DNA of 64,000 nucleotides. Source: Butyrivibrio sp. GTDB lineage: Bacteria; Bacillota; Clostridia; Lachnospirales; Lachnospiraceae. A model generated the notes under the pieces. It saw only the letters and a program-made list of their open reading frames with translations, was not told where the DNA came from and did not search any database. The translations under genes were made by a program, and so were the position numbers. This document shows positions 62,074 to 64,000 of the stretch, in pieces. Positions within the stretch are counted from its first letter, which is position 1; each line of letters opens with the position of its first letter. The DNA is taken from positions 1-64,000 of the forward strand of contig JAFSQI010000104.1 in the NCBI GenBank assembly GCA_017446685.1, written 5' to 3'.

Positions 62074-63033
62074 TCAACATATTTTTATTCCAACAATTTC
62101 CTTACCCAAAAATAATATTTCAATAGTATTAACCCATAGTCTTGCTGTCATTTTTATCTTTTTTAAAAGTGGTTTTTTATTCGACTTTTTCTTCTCTTTA
62201 ATAACTTTTCGAAGAGTCACATTCCAATCATCTAGCTTTAATGGGCTATAAAAATCAGCTCTGACATTAATAGGTTCAAGCCTGTTTTCTTTAGTATTGT
62301 CATTATAGTGAACACCTGAACCATCCATCCCGATATTATTCACCATCGAATTATAAGGAAAAATAGTCAATCCCCTGTTGTAAAAACAAGAATAATACCA
62401 TGCCACATCCCAAGTTATGGTATTATTCTTATATTGATGCATAAAAAGATATGAAAAATCCTGACCATTATCAATACTATTATTATGTAAAGCCACATAT
62501 TTAACATCTTTCTTCGTAAGATTTCTTTTTAGTTTGCTCCAACGGTCAGTCCAAGTCCCCCATCCCCATGCAGAAAAAGACCTAGTATATCCAAATACAT
62601 TATCATATTCTGGACAGCTCTTAAAAAAACTGTACCCTGTTATTGTAAATACATTTCTGTTATTCTGATACTCATTCAAACAATAATTCATATACCTCAA
62701 AAATTGATTGCATACTTGAATATCATCCTCAATAACTATAACTTTGTCATATTTATCCAGAACAAAAGATATTCCGTCTAACTCTGACTTTTCAATACCA
62801 TAATTACAATCACGTTCTATTATAAAAACATCTTTAAATCCACTTATAGAACTAATATAATCACGAACAGCCTTAACATCCTCATTATCCCGTTCCAAAG
62901 CCGGTGCATCCGAAAAAATATAAATGACAGAACTCACTGATTCCGGATTCGATTTCAAAGCCTCTATAACAGTTCTGGTATGGTCTAGTCTTTTATATAC
63001 AAATAATGCAATTGGTGCATATTCTTCACTCAT
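62074..63033 (-). CDS. Glycosyltransferase, GNT-I-like GT-A type
   Basis: 319 residues. IALFVYKRLDHTRTVIEAL, VIVIEDDIQVCNQFL (metal-site EDD) and FSAWGWGTWTDRW with a Trp-rich acceptor region are typical of bacterial GT2-like or GT13-like sugar transferases found in capsule loci. A basic C-terminal helix (KEKKKSNKKPLLKK) may bind the membrane. AGG lies before the ATG. It overlaps the fucosyltransferase-like gene by eight bases. Confidence 0.82.
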   Translation of the reverse strand: MSEEYAPIALFVYKRLDHTRTVIEALKSNPESVSSVIYIFSDAPALERDNEDVKAVRDYISSISGFKDVFIIERDCNYGIEKSELDGISFVLDKYDKVIVIEDDIQVCNQFLRYMNYCLNEYQNNRNVFTITGYSFFKSCPEYDNVFGYTRSFSAWGWGTWTDRWSKLKRNLTKKDVKYVALHNNSIDNGQDFSYLFMHQYKNNTITWDVAWYYSCFYNRGLTIFPYNSMVNNIGMDGSGVHYNDNTKENRLEPINVRADFYSPLKLDDWNVTLRKVIKEKKKSNKKPLLKKIKMTARLWVNTIEILFLGKEIVGIKIC

Positions 63034-63901
63034 ACGAACCTGGCTCCTTTTTTAACACAACCATTTGATTATTTCCTATCGCATTAGCAATAATTGTGAA
63101 TGTACTTCCAAAACTTGCATATAAAACATCTGCTCTTGATAAAATAAGCATTTCATAAAGGGCAAACTTCATTCCTTCTGAACTGATCCTTGATACTTCT
63201 CTCGTACTTGAAATGATATTTGCAGGATATTTGCTTTTTAGATTCTCAAGTATACTATTATCATCGGTAGCAATATAAATTTTTTTATTTGAATCGGCAG
63301 CTACAATTTCTGCTACTTTATCATAAAAAAGTTCAGTAGGACTGTTTTCTATAGCAACTGCATTGTCCGTTCTTCTTATATGCATAGCATCATAACTGCC
63401 AAAATTTCTTTTAAATTCTTTTACTTTTTCAAAAATATCCTCTTCAAATCTTACATCAGACAAGTTCACATCGCCATAAAAAGAATAGTAACCTTCAATA
63501 TAGATTATTTTTTCACTATTTTTTTCGACATACTCTTTCAGTACATTCTTTTCATTCTGAGGCATATCCTGATAAATTGGAAGTTGATATTTTTTTGTAT
63601 ATACTCTGAAAACTTTATAACCAATGCCTTGAAAAAATTTGCGTAAAGCCTCGATTATTCTCCCACTCTTTATCAAAGCAGCATAAGAATCCTTCCCAAA
63701 ATGCATATCTACCACTTCACTCGGTAAAGGAAGAGCCGATATGACATCCTCAAAATTACATCCACACTCATTATTATTTCGCCACATGAGTTTAATATCT
63801 GTTATCCCACAGTCTTTGGCAAGATTATATGCTGATGAAATAAACAAAAGTCTGTTTCCGAGACCCCCTCCCGGTTCTATGATCATTTTTTTCTGACTCA
63901 C
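63026..63901 (-). CDS. Fucosyltransferase-superfamily enzyme
   Basis: 291 residues. PGGGLGNRLLFISSAYNLA at the N-terminus and HIRRTDN near 190 form the donor-binding motifs of the O-fucosyltransferase/NodZ/GT11-like superfamily, with a C-terminal SRADVLYASFGSTFT. It may transfer fucose or a related deoxy sugar. The start is uncertain: GTG 63901 (AAGGAAGG ten bases upstream) is chosen, ATG 63886 is a close alternative. It lies 33 bp after a partial gene that continues beyond the window. Confidence 0.75.
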   Translation of the reverse strand: MSQKKMIIEPGGGLGNRLLFISSAYNLAKDCGITDIKLMWRNNNECGCNFEDVISALPLPSEVVDMHFGKDSYAALIKSGRIIEALRKFFQGIGYKVFRVYTKKYQLPIYQDMPQNEKNVLKEYVEKNSEKIIYIEGYYSFYGDVNLSDVRFEEDIFEKVKEFKRNFGSYDAMHIRRTDNAVAIENSPTELFYDKVAEIVAADSNKKIYIATDDNSILENLKSKYPANIISSTREVSRISSEGMKFALYEMLILSRADVLYASFGSTFTIIANAIGNNQMVVLKKEPGSYE

Positions 63902-63934
63902 CCCAAATAAACCTTCCTTAAAAAACAAATATTA

Positions 63935-64000
63935 TTATTTCAAACTCTGTTTAATTATTCCATACAGTAATGGAAATCTTCGGCAAACTGCATATAATAG
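63935..64000 (-). CDS. C-terminal end of an off-window gene
   Basis: An open frame enters from the right edge and ends at TAA 63935, giving 21 residues LLYAVCRRFPLLYGIIKQSL(K). It is basic and hydrophobic, and its spacing to the next gene is that of an operon. The fragment is too short to identify, and the other frames are not excluded. Confidence 0.4.
   Translation of the reverse strand, partial: LLYAVCRRFPLLYGIIKQSLK

Noticed and set aside
6191..64000. Recent mobile island
   Set aside because: No transposase, integrase, tRNA-end repeat or clear change in base use was seen, although such loci often move horizontally.

Overview
The window looks like a chromosomal segment from a low-GC Gram-positive bacterium of the Clostridia, most likely Lachnospiraceae (Butyrivibrio/Pseudobutyrivibrio-like). 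This is inferred from AT-rich codon use, strong AGGAG ribosome sites, a RelQ-type alarmone synthetase, LytR-CpsA-Psr, Rml and TagA-type proteins, and a cell-wall rather than outer-membrane gene set. No rRNA, tRNA, CRISPR array, transposase or phage gene was found. Almost everything is on the minus strand; the only plus-strand genes are an HD-GYP protein (397-1479) and an SGNH lipoprotein (44626-45822).

Left flank (1-6.1 kb): a consensus promoter and 200-nt leader precede an HD-GYP c-di-GMP phosphodiesterase. Convergent to it are murA, a LysM/G5/M23 endopeptidase, a tail-anchored coiled-coil protein with 14-residue repeats, an intergenic region with two strong hairpins and a possible 26-residue peptide, and a RelQ-type (p)ppGpp synthetase.

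Locus A (6.2-30 kb) is a rhamnose-type, ABC-exported cell-wall polysaccharide locus. It holds an LCP ligase, an undecaprenyl-phosphate sugar-phosphate transferase, five GT2 proteins (two with tandem GT-A regions), a phosphosugar mutase, Wzm/Wzt with a C-terminal carbohydrate-recognition domain, RmlB, RmlA and RmlC (no RmlD), and a membrane-anchored GH25 lysozyme. Between the transferases and Wzt lies a methyltransferase-kinase fusion. Its architecture and position match the WbdD chain terminator that works with Wzt in some Gram-negative O-antigen systems; this is the most interesting candidate system here.

Decoration block (30-44.5 kb): an ArnE/ArnF-like small flippase pair, SGNH proteins with an MBOAT acyltransferase (O-acylation), a cytidylyltransferase-SDR-LicD module (phospho-substituent addition), a large membrane protein split into two in-frame pieces, uridine kinase, a GtrB-like GT2 and an FAD-dependent oxidoreductase. 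It starts at a divergent promoter region at 44.44-44.63 kb.

Locus B (45.9-64 kb) looks like a second, Wzx-exported polymer: a second initiating sugar transferase, TagA/WecG-type transferase, UDP-glucuronate 4-epimerase-like enzyme, GT4, GT2 and fucosyltransferase-fold enzymes, several polyprenyl-phosphate GT2s, two GT-C-like membrane proteins, a DegT aminotransferase, a radical SAM/SPASM protein, an FAD oxidoreductase with a cysteine cluster, and a Wzx-type flippase. The locus continues past the right edge.
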